A stretch of 64,000 bases of DNA from Pseudomonas sp. RIT-562. Lineage in GTDB: Bacteria; Pseudomonadota; Gammaproteobacteria; Pseudomonadales; Pseudomonadaceae. The DNA lies in assembly GCF_026241895.1 (NCBI RefSeq), contig NZ_JAPJIV010000003.1:372001-436000 (forward strand), in the 5' to 3' direction. A model generated the notes under the pieces. It saw only the letters and a list, made by a program, of their open reading frames with translations. It was not told the DNA's origin and ran no database searches. A program made the position numbers and the translations under genes. Of the stretch, positions 8,846-17,478 are shown in pieces (the first letter of the stretch is position 1; every line of letters begins with the position of its first letter).

Positions 8846-10738
8846 ATGACCAGAAACATGAAGTTCAGCCACAAGATCCTGCTGGCTGCTGCCCTCGTGG
8901 TGGCCGTTGCATTCGCCTGTTTCATCCTGTTCAACGATTACCGCCAGCGCCAGACCCTGCGCAGCAGTACCGAAGCGTCGATGCAGGAACTGGGCAGCCT
9001 GACCACGAGCAATATTCAGACCTGGCTGGAAAGCCGCATTCAGTTGCTGCAATCCTTGTCCCAGCAGATCGCCGTGGACGGCAGCGCGCCGGCCAGTCTC
9101 AAGCGCGCCATCGACCTGCCGGCCTATACCAGCAACTTCCAGCTGAGCTATTTCGGTGGCAGTGACGGTGTGATGTTTTCGGTCCCGGCCGGAAATCGCG
9201 CGGCCGACTACGATCCCCGCGCCCGTGGCTGGTACAAAGCGGCCAACAGCGCACAACAGACAGTCGTCACCGAACCCTACATCGCTGCTTCCTCGGGCAA
9301 ACTGGTGATCACGGTCGCGACGCCCGTGCAGCGTCAGGGCCAGATGATTGGCGTCGCCGGGGCAGACATTGACCTGTCCAGCGTCAGCGCGATCATCAAC
9401 TCGCTGAACTTCGGTGGCCACGGCCATGCATTCATCGTCAGCGCCGACGGCAAGATCCTGATCCACCCAGACAGCAAATTTGTCCTCAAGAGCCTGGCAG
9501 ACGCTTACCCGAGTGGCGCACCCACCGTCAGCCCGGGGATGAAAGAGGTCGAGATCGACGGCAAAAGCCAGTTCATCTCCTTCACTCACGTCAACGGCGT
9601 GCCGTCGGCAGACTGGTATGTGGCACTGGTGCTCGACCAGGAAACTGCATTCTCGATGCTCAGCGAATTCCGCACCTCGGCGATCATTGCCATGGTGATT
9701 GCGGTAGTGATCATCATTGCGCTGCTGGGCATGCTCATCAGCTTCCTGATGCAACCGCTGCTGACCATGGGCCGCGCCATGCACGACATCGCCGAAGGTG
9801 AAGGCGACCTGACCAAACGCCTGACCATCCACGGCCACGATGAATTCGGCGCGCTGGGCACTTCGTTCAACCGTTTCGTGGAGCGTATTCATACTTCGAT
9901 CACTGAAGTGGCATCCGCCACCGGCCAGGTCAATGAAGTCGCCCTGCGCGTAGTGGCAGCGTCGAACTCATCGATGTTCAATTCCGACCAGCAAGCGTCG
10001 CGCACCAGCAGCGTGGCGGCGGCGATCAACGAACTGGGCGCCGCCGCCCAGGAAATCGCGCAGAACGCCGCGCTTGCCTCGCAACATTCGAGCGATGCCC
10101 GGGCCTTGGCCGAAGATGGCCAGCAGGTCGTCGACAAGACCATCGCCGCGATGCAGCAGCTGTCGGCGAAGATCAGCGATTCCTGCGGCAACATTGAAAC
10201 GCTCAACAGCAATACGGTGAACATCGGGCAGATCCTGGAGGTGATCACCAGCATCTCCCAGCAGACCAACTTGCTGGCCCTGAACGCGGCCATCGAAGCA
10301 GCCCGTGCCGGTGAGGCCGGGCGTGGGTTTGCCGTGGTCGCCGATGAGGTTCGCAACCTGGCACACCGCACTCAGGACTCGGCGCAGCAAGTGCAGAAGA
10401 TGATCGAGGAACTGCAGGTCGGCGCCCGGGAAGCGGTGAGCACCATGACCGACAGCCAGCGCCAGAGCGAAAGCAGCGTTGGCATCGCCAACCAGGCCGG
10501 CGAACGGCTTGGCAGCGTGACTCAGCGCATTGGCGAGATCGATGGGATGAACCAGTCGGTAGCGACGGCCACTGAAGAGCAGACGGCCGTGGTGGAGTCG
10601 ATCAATGTCGACATTACCGAGATCAATATGTTGAACCAGGAAGGGGTGGAGAATTTGCAGTCGACGTTGCGGGCTTGCTCGGACTTGGAGCAGCAGGCGG
10701 CGCGGTTGAAGCAGTTGGTGGGTAGCTTCAGGATTTAA
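8846..10738 (+). CDS. amino-acid chemoreceptor, PctA/PctB/PctC-like methyl-accepting chemotaxis protein
   Basis: A 630-residue transmembrane chemoreceptor: TM1 about 12-30, periplasmic double CACHE (dCACHE_1) about 40-280, TM2 about 283-305, HAMP, then a cytoplasmic signalling domain with the conserved hairpin tip ([20 protein letters not shown] region). The dCACHE amino-acid motif is complete: Tyr122, Arg127, Trp129, Tyr130 and Asp174, each one residue off the PctA numbering. [15 protein letters not shown] aligns with the PctA N terminus, which is why I start at ATG 8846 and not at the longer in-frame extension; ATG 8858 is possible. It should steer motility toward amino acids. No che genes are nearby, which is normal for these receptors. 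Confidence 0.92.
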   Translation: MTRNMKFSHKILLAAALVVAVAFACFILFNDYRQRQTLRSSTEASMQELGSLTTSNIQTWLESRIQLLQSLSQQIAVDGSAPASLKRAIDLPAYTSNFQLSYFGGSDGVMFSVPAGNRAADYDPRARGWYKAANSAQQTVVTEPYIAASSGKLVITVATPVQRQGQMIGVAGADIDLSSVSAIINSLNFGGHGHAFIVSADGKILIHPDSKFVLKSLADAYPSGAPTVSPGMKEVEIDGKSQFISFTHVNGVPSADWYVALVLDQETAFSMLSEFRTSAIIAMVIAVVIIIALLGMLISFLMQPLLTMGRAMHDIAEGEGDLTKRLTIHGHDEFGALGTSFNRFVERIHTSITEVASATGQVNEVALRVVAASNSSMFNSDQQASRTSSVAAAINELGAAAQEIAQNAALASQHSSDARALAEDGQQVVDKTIAAMQQLSAKISDSCGNIETLNSNTVNIGQILEVITSISQQTNLLALNAAIEAARAGEAGRGFAVVADEVRNLAHRTQDSAQQVQKMIEELQVGAREAVSTMTDSQRQSESSVGIANQAGERLGSVTQRIGEIDGMNQSVATATEEQTAVVESINVDITEINMLNQEGVENLQSTLRACSDLEQQAARLKQLVGSFRI

Positions 10739-10753
10739 GCCGCTTATCGGGCC

Positions 10754-10831
10754 TCATCGCGAGCAGGCTCACTCCTACGGGGGATTTGGGAACACCATAA
10801 ATCCCCCGTAGGAGTGAGCCTGCTCGCGATG
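10754..10831. repeat. inverted REP pair after the chemoreceptor gene
   Basis: CATCGCGAGCAGGCTCACTC and its near-perfect inverted copy in the convergent gap between the chemoreceptor and the DUF924 gene. This is the second REP family of the window (core GAGCAGGCTC). Confidence 0.9.
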
Positions 10832-10854
10832 GCGGCATCAACTACAACAATTAT

Positions 10855-11457
10855 CTAGAACCTTGAGCCAGGCTCCGAAAGAAACTCCAGCTCTTCAACC
10901 GTAGACTCCCTCCCCAACACCGCATTCCGGTGTGGAAACCGCCCAAACCGCGCAATCACTCGCTGATGCTTCTCGGCGTAATCCAGGTAGTCGGCAAACA
11001 GCGCTCGATCCGCCTCGGGCTGTTGCGCCAGAAGCTCGATGTAGCGGGAAACCGCCTCGTTCTGTACCGCCAAATTCTCGCAATGCTCAAACACCAGGTA
11101 GATAAATACCCGCTGGATGGGCGGCAACTGACGATCGAAATCCGCAGCAATGCCCTGGGCTACCAAAGACTGGGCCCGGAGGTCGCCGGAAAAGGATTTT
11201 GGTGAATCGCGATGGATCATTCGCGGCAATTGATCGAGCAGCAGCACCAGGGCCAGCCAACCGTCGGGGCGTTGCGCCCAGTCAGTCAATCCGCCGGCCA
11301 GTGCCTGCTCGACCCAGTCCCCGAAACGCGTCAGCGCTTCGCGGTCCTGGCTGTCGTGCTTGCCGAACCATAACCGGCCCTTGTCGGCCGCTACTGCTTG
11401 CGCTGATTCGCAAGTTCCGAACCACCACTGGAGCAACGGCTGCCAGGGCGCGGTCAT
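10855..11457 (-). CDS. DUF924 family protein
   Basis: A 200-residue cytoplasmic protein of the DUF924 family (helical, TPR-like). Recognisable blocks are WFG at residues 12-14, LLLDQLPRMIHRDSP in the middle and FLYLVFEHCE-like helix followed by HQRVIARFGRFPHRN near the end. Biochemical function is unknown. The gene directly precedes nothing on its own strand but follows fbp by 2 bp, so it is probably cotranscribed behind fructose-1,6-bisphosphatase. Confidence 0.88.
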   Translation of the reverse strand: MTAPWQPLLQWWFGTCESAQAVAADKGRLWFGKHDSQDREALTRFGDWVEQALAGGLTDWAQRPDGWLALVLLLDQLPRMIHRDSPKSFSGDLRAQSLVAQGIAADFDRQLPPIQRVFIYLVFEHCENLAVQNEAVSRYIELLAQQPEADRALFADYLDYAEKHQRVIARFGRFPHRNAVLGRESTVEELEFLSEPGSRF

Positions 11458-11459
11458 GG

Positions 11460-12470
11460 TTATTCCTTGTGGTAAGCCGTCACGCGGGCGACTTCTTCTT
11501 TCGAGCCAAGGAACACCGCTACGCGCTGGTGCAGGCCTTCAGGCTGAATGTCGAGGATGCGCTGGTGACCATCGGTGGAAGCGCCGCCAGCCTGTTCCAC
11601 CAGGAACGACATCGGGTTGGCTTCATACATCAGGCGCAGTTTGCCCGGCTTCGACGGCTCACGGCTGTCACGTGGGTACATGAACAGACCGCCACGGGTC
11701 AGGATACGGTGCACATCGGCAACCATCGCGGCAACCCAGCGCATGTTGTAGTTCTTTTTCAGCGGGCCCTCATCGCCAGCCAGCAATTCGCCGACGTAAC
11801 GCTGTACCGGCGCTTCCCAGTGACGCTGGTTGGAGGCGTTGATTGCGAATTCCTGGGTGCTTTCAGGAATGGTGATGTCTTCATGGGTCAAGACGAAGCT
11901 GCCCATTTCACGGTCCAGGGTAAAGCCTTTCACGCCATTGCCCAGGGTCAGCACCAGCATGGTCTGTGGACCGTAGATCGCATAACCGGCGGCAACCTGT
12001 TGAGTGCCTGGCTGCAGGAAGGCCTTTTCGTTCAAAGGCTCGTTCTGGGTCAGGTATTCGTTAGGGCAACGCAGAACCGAGAAGATCGTACCGACCGGCG
12101 CGTTGATGTCGATGTTCGACGAACCGTCCAGCGGGTCAAATACCAGCAGGTAAGCGCCTTTCGGGTATTTGCCAGGGATCTGGTAGGCATTGTCCATTTC
12201 CTCGGACGCCATGCCGGCCAGGTGACCGCCCCATTCGTTGGCTTCGAGCAGGATGTCGTTGGACATCACGTCGAGTTTCTTCTGCACTTCACCTTGGACG
12301 TTTTCAGTGCCCATGCTGCCCAGAACACCACCCAGGGCGCCTTTGGACACGGCGTGGCTGATTTCTTTACAAGCGCGCGCCACCACTTCAATCAGGAAAC
12401 GCAGATCGGCAGGGGTGTTGTTGCTACGGGTCTGCTCAATCAGATAGCGACTCAGGGTAACGCGGGACAT
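11460..12470 (-). CDS. fbp: fructose-1,6-bisphosphatase class I
   Basis: A 336-residue class I FBPase, the gluconeogenic enzyme that hydrolyses fructose 1,6-bisphosphate to fructose 6-phosphate. The metal- and substrate-binding signature [11 protein letters not shown] begins at Phe111; the N-terminal acidic ligand and GGLFMYPRD and [13 protein letters not shown] blocks are also present. ATG at 12470 has GGAG in the leader. In Pseudomonas, which depends on the Entner-Doudoroff route, this enzyme is needed for growth on acids and amino acids, consistent with the surrounding amino-acid catabolism genes. Confidence 0.97.
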   Translation of the reverse strand: MSRVTLSRYLIEQTRSNNTPADLRFLIEVVARACKEISHAVSKGALGGVLGSMGTENVQGEVQKKLDVMSNDILLEANEWGGHLAGMASEEMDNAYQIPGKYPKGAYLLVFDPLDGSSNIDINAPVGTIFSVLRCPNEYLTQNEPLNEKAFLQPGTQQVAAGYAIYGPQTMLVLTLGNGVKGFTLDREMGSFVLTHEDITIPESTQEFAINASNQRHWEAPVQRYVGELLAGDEGPLKKNYNMRWVAAMVADVHRILTRGGLFMYPRDSREPSKPGKLRLMYEANPMSFLVEQAGGASTDGHQRILDIQPEGLHQRVAVFLGSKEEVARVTAYHKE

Positions 12471-12620
12471 GGAAGGCTCCGGTGGAATGGGGGGCTGGAA
12501 ACCCGCGCAGTTTAACGCGAGTCGGGGCGCATTTCCTCCTATCAGACGTGAGATGCCTAATAGAGTTCATGCGCGGGGTTTAGCGTAGTTCGAAACTGGC
12601 GGGGGCTGGCGGATGTTTTG

Positions 12621-12713
12621 TGCCGAATCTGCGAGCGCCATCGCGGGCAAGCCTTGCTCCCACAAACTACAAGGCACCTCCCTGTAGGAGCAAAGCTTGC
12701 TCGTGATTCGGCG
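12621..12713. repeat. diverged inverted REP pair upstream of fbp
   Basis: TCGCGGGCAAGCCTTGCTCC (12651-12670) and an inverted, altered copy GTAGGAGCAAAGCTTGCTCG (12683-12702); the outer arms GCCGAATC and GATTCGGC extend the stem. Lies in the 260-bp gap between fbp and the DUF3999 gene, which holds no gene I can support. Confidence 0.75.
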
Positions 12714-12730
12714 CGCAGCGTCGGGCATTC

Positions 12731-14104
12731 TCAGGAGTTCGCAGGCGGTTTGCGCAGCAGGCTGAACGCCATCGCCGCCAGAAACACCACACTCAACAGC
12801 AACACGCCCCACAGCCCGAATTTTTTCCAATTGGTGGCAGCCGTGGCAGCGGCGGTGACCGTCGAAGTCGGTGCCACAACCGCCCCGCCATCCACCGATG
12901 CCTTGCCCAGGGCCGCGTATTTTTGCGCACTGTAATCCGGGATCAGCGTCGACAATGGCAGGTTCGCCGCCTTGGCCGTGGCACTCCCCAGCGCCAACGT
13001 ATAGGGCCCGGTTCCCCGCGCCAGGAACACCAGCTGCGTGGAGCGCACGGCAAATTTCAGGGTCGGCGCCTGCGCGCCCAGACCACCGCCCCGTTCGTCG
13101 ACGACCAGTTTCAACTGCTGCACGATCTGCCCCGGCAACGGCAATTCGTTTTGCAGCACATCCTGGCCATTCTGGCTCAGGCGATACAGCAAACCGCTGC
13201 TCAGCGGCTGCCAGGGCAGGCTGCTTTCCCGACGTCCGGACAAGGTCACCGGCGCCAGGCTGTTGGCCTGGTCTAACTCGACCTGGATGCGCTCCACGTT
13301 CAGCGCTGTTGGCAACTGCCAGATGTACTCACCCGCCTTGGCACTGCTGGCCCCCAACGGCTGCGACCACACCAACGGCAGTGGCAGGCTGTGCCGGCTG
13401 GCGCTTTCCAGTTGTGCCGAGGTCAAGGCAGGCGCCGATTGCCCAGCATTCCAGAGCAGGCGCAGGTAACGCGCCGGTTGACCCGGCAACCCGACTTCAT
13501 GCTGCTCCACCCGCTCGTCGGCAAAGGTCAGGCGAGCCACCTGCCCTTCTCCCCAGGACTGCCAATGCTGCAAGTCGTCGCTGGCTTCGATGGTGAAGCG
13601 CTGAAAGCCGTCGCGTTCGCTGGTCCAGTCGAGGATCAACTGCTGCAGGGGCGCCTTGATCCCGCTGGCGTCCAGCAACCAGCCGCGCAGTATCTCTTCG
13701 CCCGCTTCGAGTTGACTGGACGGCTGCACTTCCACCAGCGTGCCGTTAACGCTCGACTGCACCTTCACATCCGGCGCGCGCTCGGTGGAGTCGGCTGAGG
13801 AGTAGAGCGCAAACCACTTCACGTCGGTGAGTACACGCTTCTCGCTGGTCTGCGCCGATTCCCGAGCCAGCGCGTAGGCCTGGGGCTCACCTGCGGCATT
13901 GAAGACCCGCAGATCCGCAAGATCGGTCTGCCGTGCATTCAATTGCACGTCCAAGGGTAATTCCAGGCGATACCACGGACCCTCGCCGCTAATGGACAAC
14001 GGCACCTGAATATTGAAGTCAGACGGTTTTTCCTGGGCGCCGGCCGACAGCGTCACACCTAACGCAATAGCGCCCAACCAAAACAGGCTCAGCTTCTGAC
14101 TCAA
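12731..14104 (-). CDS. DUF3999 domain-containing exported protein
   Basis: A 457-residue exported protein of the DUF3999 family: signal peptide (residues 1-23, ending SAGAQ), a long beta-rich periplasmic region, and one C-terminal transmembrane helix (about 428-450) followed by RKPPANS. Function unknown. The start is TTG at 14104, overlapping the stop of the DUF2339 gene (TTGA) with AAGGAG at the right distance; the overlap means translational coupling, and the two genes form a unit often seen together in Pseudomonas. A role in envelope or cell-surface assembly is only a guess. Confidence 0.85.
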   Translation of the reverse strand: MSQKLSLFWLGAIALGVTLSAGAQEKPSDFNIQVPLSISGEGPWYRLELPLDVQLNARQTDLADLRVFNAAGEPQAYALARESAQTSEKRVLTDVKWFALYSSADSTERAPDVKVQSSVNGTLVEVQPSSQLEAGEEILRGWLLDASGIKAPLQQLILDWTSERDGFQRFTIEASDDLQHWQSWGEGQVARLTFADERVEQHEVGLPGQPARYLRLLWNAGQSAPALTSAQLESASRHSLPLPLVWSQPLGASSAKAGEYIWQLPTALNVERIQVELDQANSLAPVTLSGRRESSLPWQPLSSGLLYRLSQNGQDVLQNELPLPGQIVQQLKLVVDERGGGLGAQAPTLKFAVRSTQLVFLARGTGPYTLALGSATAKAANLPLSTLIPDYSAQKYAALGKASVDGGAVVAPTSTVTAAATAATNWKKFGLWGVLLLSVVFLAAMAFSLLRKPPANS

Positions 14105-17100
14105 GACGACACTCCTTCGGATTGCGGGGCCGGTTTATCCGCCTCCGCTGCAGCTTCGGTGCGCTTGGGCGGCAGCGGGGCAAAATAACCCACCACCAGC
14201 AGCAACACCCCTACTCCAATAAACGACACGATCCGCGCCAGCCCGCCGCGGTTGCTCAGCTCGACAAAAAACAGCTTGGCAACCACCACGCCGATCAGCG
14301 CGGCGCCGATCAACCAGACCTCGCGACGATGACGCAGGTGCCCCCCAATCATCAGGCTCAAGGCCATCAAGGTCCAGATGATCGACAGCCCGGCCTGCAC
14401 CAGCATCGACTCGAGCAATGCATCCAGCTGGAACGGCACGCCTGCCCAATGATGGGCGGTACGCATCACCAACCAGGTGAAGAAGGAGAATAGCGATACT
14501 CCGGCGATCAATTGCGCGGCCCGCTCGAAGTAATGCTTGCGGATCGCCAGTTGCGCCACGGCACTGCGCGCCCAGATGAATACGCCGAACAGCGCAAACA
14601 ACAGGCCCAACTCCAGGGGATTGAGCAACGGCACGTAGGGCAAGGGGTCAGCCGTACCGTCGCTGACCAGGTTCGCCAGCCAGAACCAGCCAAGCATCAG
14701 CAACGCCAGGGGCGCGGCTGCATAGACCCGGTACTCGCGCGGATAAGCCGCCACCGGCCATGGCCAACTGCGTGGTGCCGCCATCAGCACCAGATAGACG
14801 CTCGGCAGAATCGCCCAACCCAGCCAGCGCCAGGCGTTGTATTGCTCGGACAACAGCAACAGGGCATAACGCAGCTCCAGGGCCAGCACGCCGATCAGCA
14901 GCCAGCAGCCGAGCACATGGGCGATGCTGAGCGCGCGCTGGGGCACCAGCGCAGCCAGGCGCCGCAGCGAGATGAAATGCACGGCAAACACTGCGGCCCA
15001 GACCAGCCAGCCAAAATTGGCCGCCGGGTGAAAACGCCCATGCAGCGCGCCCAGCAGCACCAGGGCGGCAGCGGGGATCAGCGAGAGACAGAGCAAACCC
15101 AGCGCTGCCCATTGCAGGCGCAAAGCAAGCACGGTCGACAGTGCGATACTCGCCGCCAGGGCAGCCAGCAGCAAAGTCGCCTGCACATCCACCGCCGCGA
15201 AACGCAGGATTTCCATACTCCATGCAATCGCCCACCAACCTGCACCCCACACCAGCAACACGTCGGACAAACGCGTCAGGCTGAGCCCCTCGAACCCAGC
15301 AGCGTGACTGTCGAGCTGCAGGCGCCAAGCCCCGACAAACGCGGCCACGCCCAGTACCAGCGGCGTCCAAAAACCGGCATGCGCCAGCAGACGCAGGCCC
15401 TCGCTGGCGAACTGAGCGTAAATTCCCGCGCCCGACAGCGCAAACGCGACGCCACCCAGCAACTGCACGGCGAACGCCGTGTAAAGGAAAGTGCGCGACT
15501 GCAGGCGCAGGCCAGCGAACAAAGTCGCCAGGCCGGCCAACGCCCAGCTGATCGCCGTGCCCTGGACGAGGAAGAACATCGGCGCCAACAGGTAGAGGAA
15601 GATCAGGCCCAGGCACGCCAGCACCGGCAGCCCCTGGCGCTCCCAGGACGACGTGTGCGCAGCAGGCGCTGTGCGCAACTGATGGAAGCTGAACAACAGC
15701 GCTACGCCCAGCATCAGCGCGCCCAGGGCAGAGCCTTCGAGCAAACTGCTGTCACCGAAGCGCAGCTCGCTGAGAAACATCAGCGCCGAACCCAGCTGCA
15801 AGAGCAAGGCAAAGGCGCGAGCCAGCGTTCGCTGTTGACGCAGGCCAAGCCAGAGGATCCCGGCACCCTCAATGGCCCAGGCAGCAGACGTCCAACGCGC
15901 ATCCAGCCCCAGGGGAATCGCCAGGCTGGTGAAGATCACGCCAAGTGCCAGACAGGTTTCCGCCAACAGCAACGCACGACCACTCATCAGCCATCGCGCC
16001 AGGCCCATGTAGATAATGCCCAGCACCAGCGCACTGAACGCAGCGGCGAATTCCAGGTGCTGTACCAGCACGAACTGCAGGCCAAAGCCCACCAGTGGCG
16101 GCCCGAACAGCAGGGAACCGTCAACGTAATCGCCCTTGCGCGCCGACCAGCGCAACAGCGCGTCGCGACTGTCGTCCTCGGGGGCGTCGCTCATCTCCAG
16201 CAATTTTCGGCGGGCGAACAGCAGGCCGATCGCCAGGTACATGAGGAAGAACAGGATCAGGAACGGTTCGGTACTCCACAACAGTTCTGGCGTGTAGGAA
16301 CGCAAACCCCATGCGAAGCCGATGCCGAAGGTGCCCACGAAGCCGATCACGTTAAGCAACCGCCAGGCCTTGAACCAGGCAATGGCCAGAATGCCCGCGT
16401 TGAGCAGCGCGAAGTAGCTGAACAGCGCAACGTGGCTGCCGGCGCCAGTCGAGGTCAGGAGGGGCGCAGCAAAACCGCACAGTGCCGCAGCGGCGGCCAG
16501 GCCGAGGGAATCCTGGGTGATGGCGAGAATCGCGGAAAATACCGTTACGGCTACCAGCAAACCCAAGGCCGCCGTCGGATCCAGCAGCGGATGCAGGCGC
16601 ATCGCGGCGAACACCGTGAGGTACAGCACCCCGATCCCGGCACCCTGCAATATCAGCGCGTAGTCATTGTTGCGGGTGCGCAGCCACCATCCCAGGCCGA
16701 GCAGGCCCAACGCAGCCGCTGCGACCCCGGCGTATCGCAGTTCGATTGGCACTACCATGCCTTCAGTAGCGTACCGCAACAGGAACGCCAGCCCGAGGAA
16801 CAGCAGCACCACGCCGACACGCAACACTGTGTTGCCCCCGAACAACCAGGCACGAGCGCCTTCGATGGCTCGTTCGAGCAGATTCGGGCCACGTGGGCTC
16901 GCCGGTTCCTGGGGTGCGCGGGCAGTCGGTTCGGGTCTCCAGGCGTCGACGGGCAGCGGACGAACGGCTTCGGAGGCCGCAGCGGCAGTTGGTTGGAGCT
17001 CGGGGGGAAGCTCCCAGACCAGTTCCGGGGATTCGACAGGAATGTCGTCGAGAATGAATTCAGGTGCAGCTTCAGGGACTGAAGGCGCCTTGGTGCCGGA

Positions 17101-17316
17101 CGTTTCGAGCGAAGCCAGGCGTTGTTGCAGCGCCATCAGCTCGATTTGCGTCTTCTGCAGCAGCAGCTGTTGCGCCGAGGCTTGCGAGTCCAACTTCCCG
17201 AGGCGAATGGCCTGACCGATACCCAGGCCGAGCAATGCGCCCAACAGCGCGTCGCCGAACGACTCGTCGAGCACCCAGCCGAGCACCAGCCCTATGAGCA
17301 TGAACATCCATTGCAT
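14101..17316 (-). CDS. DUF2339 giant multi-pass membrane protein
   Basis: A 1071-residue inner-membrane protein with, by eye, more than 20 hydrophobic helices. It starts with a short helix pair (residues 1-40), then a cytoplasmic coiled-coil and low-complexity Pro/Glu linker (about 45-150, with LLLQKTQIELMALQQRL), and from 160 on is almost wholly membrane. This is the DUF2339 architecture. No function is known; no catalytic motif is evident. It is coupled to the DUF3999 gene downstream (overlap at 14101-14104). The protein is large for a single-gene family member and deserves experimental work. Confidence 0.88.
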   Translation of the reverse strand: MQWMFMLIGLVLGWVLDESFGDALLGALLGLGIGQAIRLGKLDSQASAQQLLLQKTQIELMALQQRLASLETSGTKAPSVPEAAPEFILDDIPVESPELVWELPPELQPTAAAASEAVRPLPVDAWRPEPTARAPQEPASPRGPNLLERAIEGARAWLFGGNTVLRVGVVLLFLGLAFLLRYATEGMVVPIELRYAGVAAAALGLLGLGWWLRTRNNDYALILQGAGIGVLYLTVFAAMRLHPLLDPTAALGLLVAVTVFSAILAITQDSLGLAAAAALCGFAAPLLTSTGAGSHVALFSYFALLNAGILAIAWFKAWRLLNVIGFVGTFGIGFAWGLRSYTPELLWSTEPFLILFFLMYLAIGLLFARRKLLEMSDAPEDDSRDALLRWSARKGDYVDGSLLFGPPLVGFGLQFVLVQHLEFAAAFSALVLGIIYMGLARWLMSGRALLLAETCLALGVIFTSLAIPLGLDARWTSAAWAIEGAGILWLGLRQQRTLARAFALLLQLGSALMFLSELRFGDSSLLEGSALGALMLGVALLFSFHQLRTAPAAHTSSWERQGLPVLACLGLIFLYLLAPMFFLVQGTAISWALAGLATLFAGLRLQSRTFLYTAFAVQLLGGVAFALSGAGIYAQFASEGLRLLAHAGFWTPLVLGVAAFVGAWRLQLDSHAAGFEGLSLTRLSDVLLVWGAGWWAIAWSMEILRFAAVDVQATLLLAALAASIALSTVLALRLQWAALGLLCLSLIPAAALVLLGALHGRFHPAANFGWLVWAAVFAVHFISLRRLAALVPQRALSIAHVLGCWLLIGVLALELRYALLLLSEQYNAWRWLGWAILPSVYLVLMAAPRSWPWPVAAYPREYRVYAAAPLALLMLGWFWLANLVSDGTADPLPYVPLLNPLELGLLFALFGVFIWARSAVAQLAIRKHYFERAAQLIAGVSLFSFFTWLVMRTAHHWAGVPFQLDALLESMLVQAGLSIIWTLMALSLMIGGHLRHRREVWLIGAALIGVVVAKLFFVELSNRGGLARIVSFIGVGVLLLVVGYFAPLPPKRTEAAAEADKPAPQSEGVSS

Positions 17317-17373
17317 GGTCGATATCCCTAAGCGCAGTGGCCAATCCGGGAAGATTAGCGCAGCCCGACATGA

Positions 17374-17447
17374 AAAGATCGCAGCCTTCGGCAGCGGCTA
17401 CAGAGGAATGTGTCGCCCTGTAGGAGCTGCCGAAGGCTGCGATCTTT
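17374..17447. repeat. inverted REP pair between glgP and the DUF2339 gene
   Basis: AGATCGCAGCCTTCGGCAGC and its inverted copy about 25 bp away; lies in the 162-bp gap just past the glgP stop and upstream of the DUF2339 start. Confidence 0.9.
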
Positions 17448-17478
17448 CCGGCGCCATTATATCGAGCCGGGCGCAGAC

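Noticed and set aside
14512..17082. Long open frame opposite the DUF2339 gene (856 codons)
   Set aside because: Gln/Arg/His-rich translation mirrors the Leu/Ala codons of the true membrane protein; no domain.
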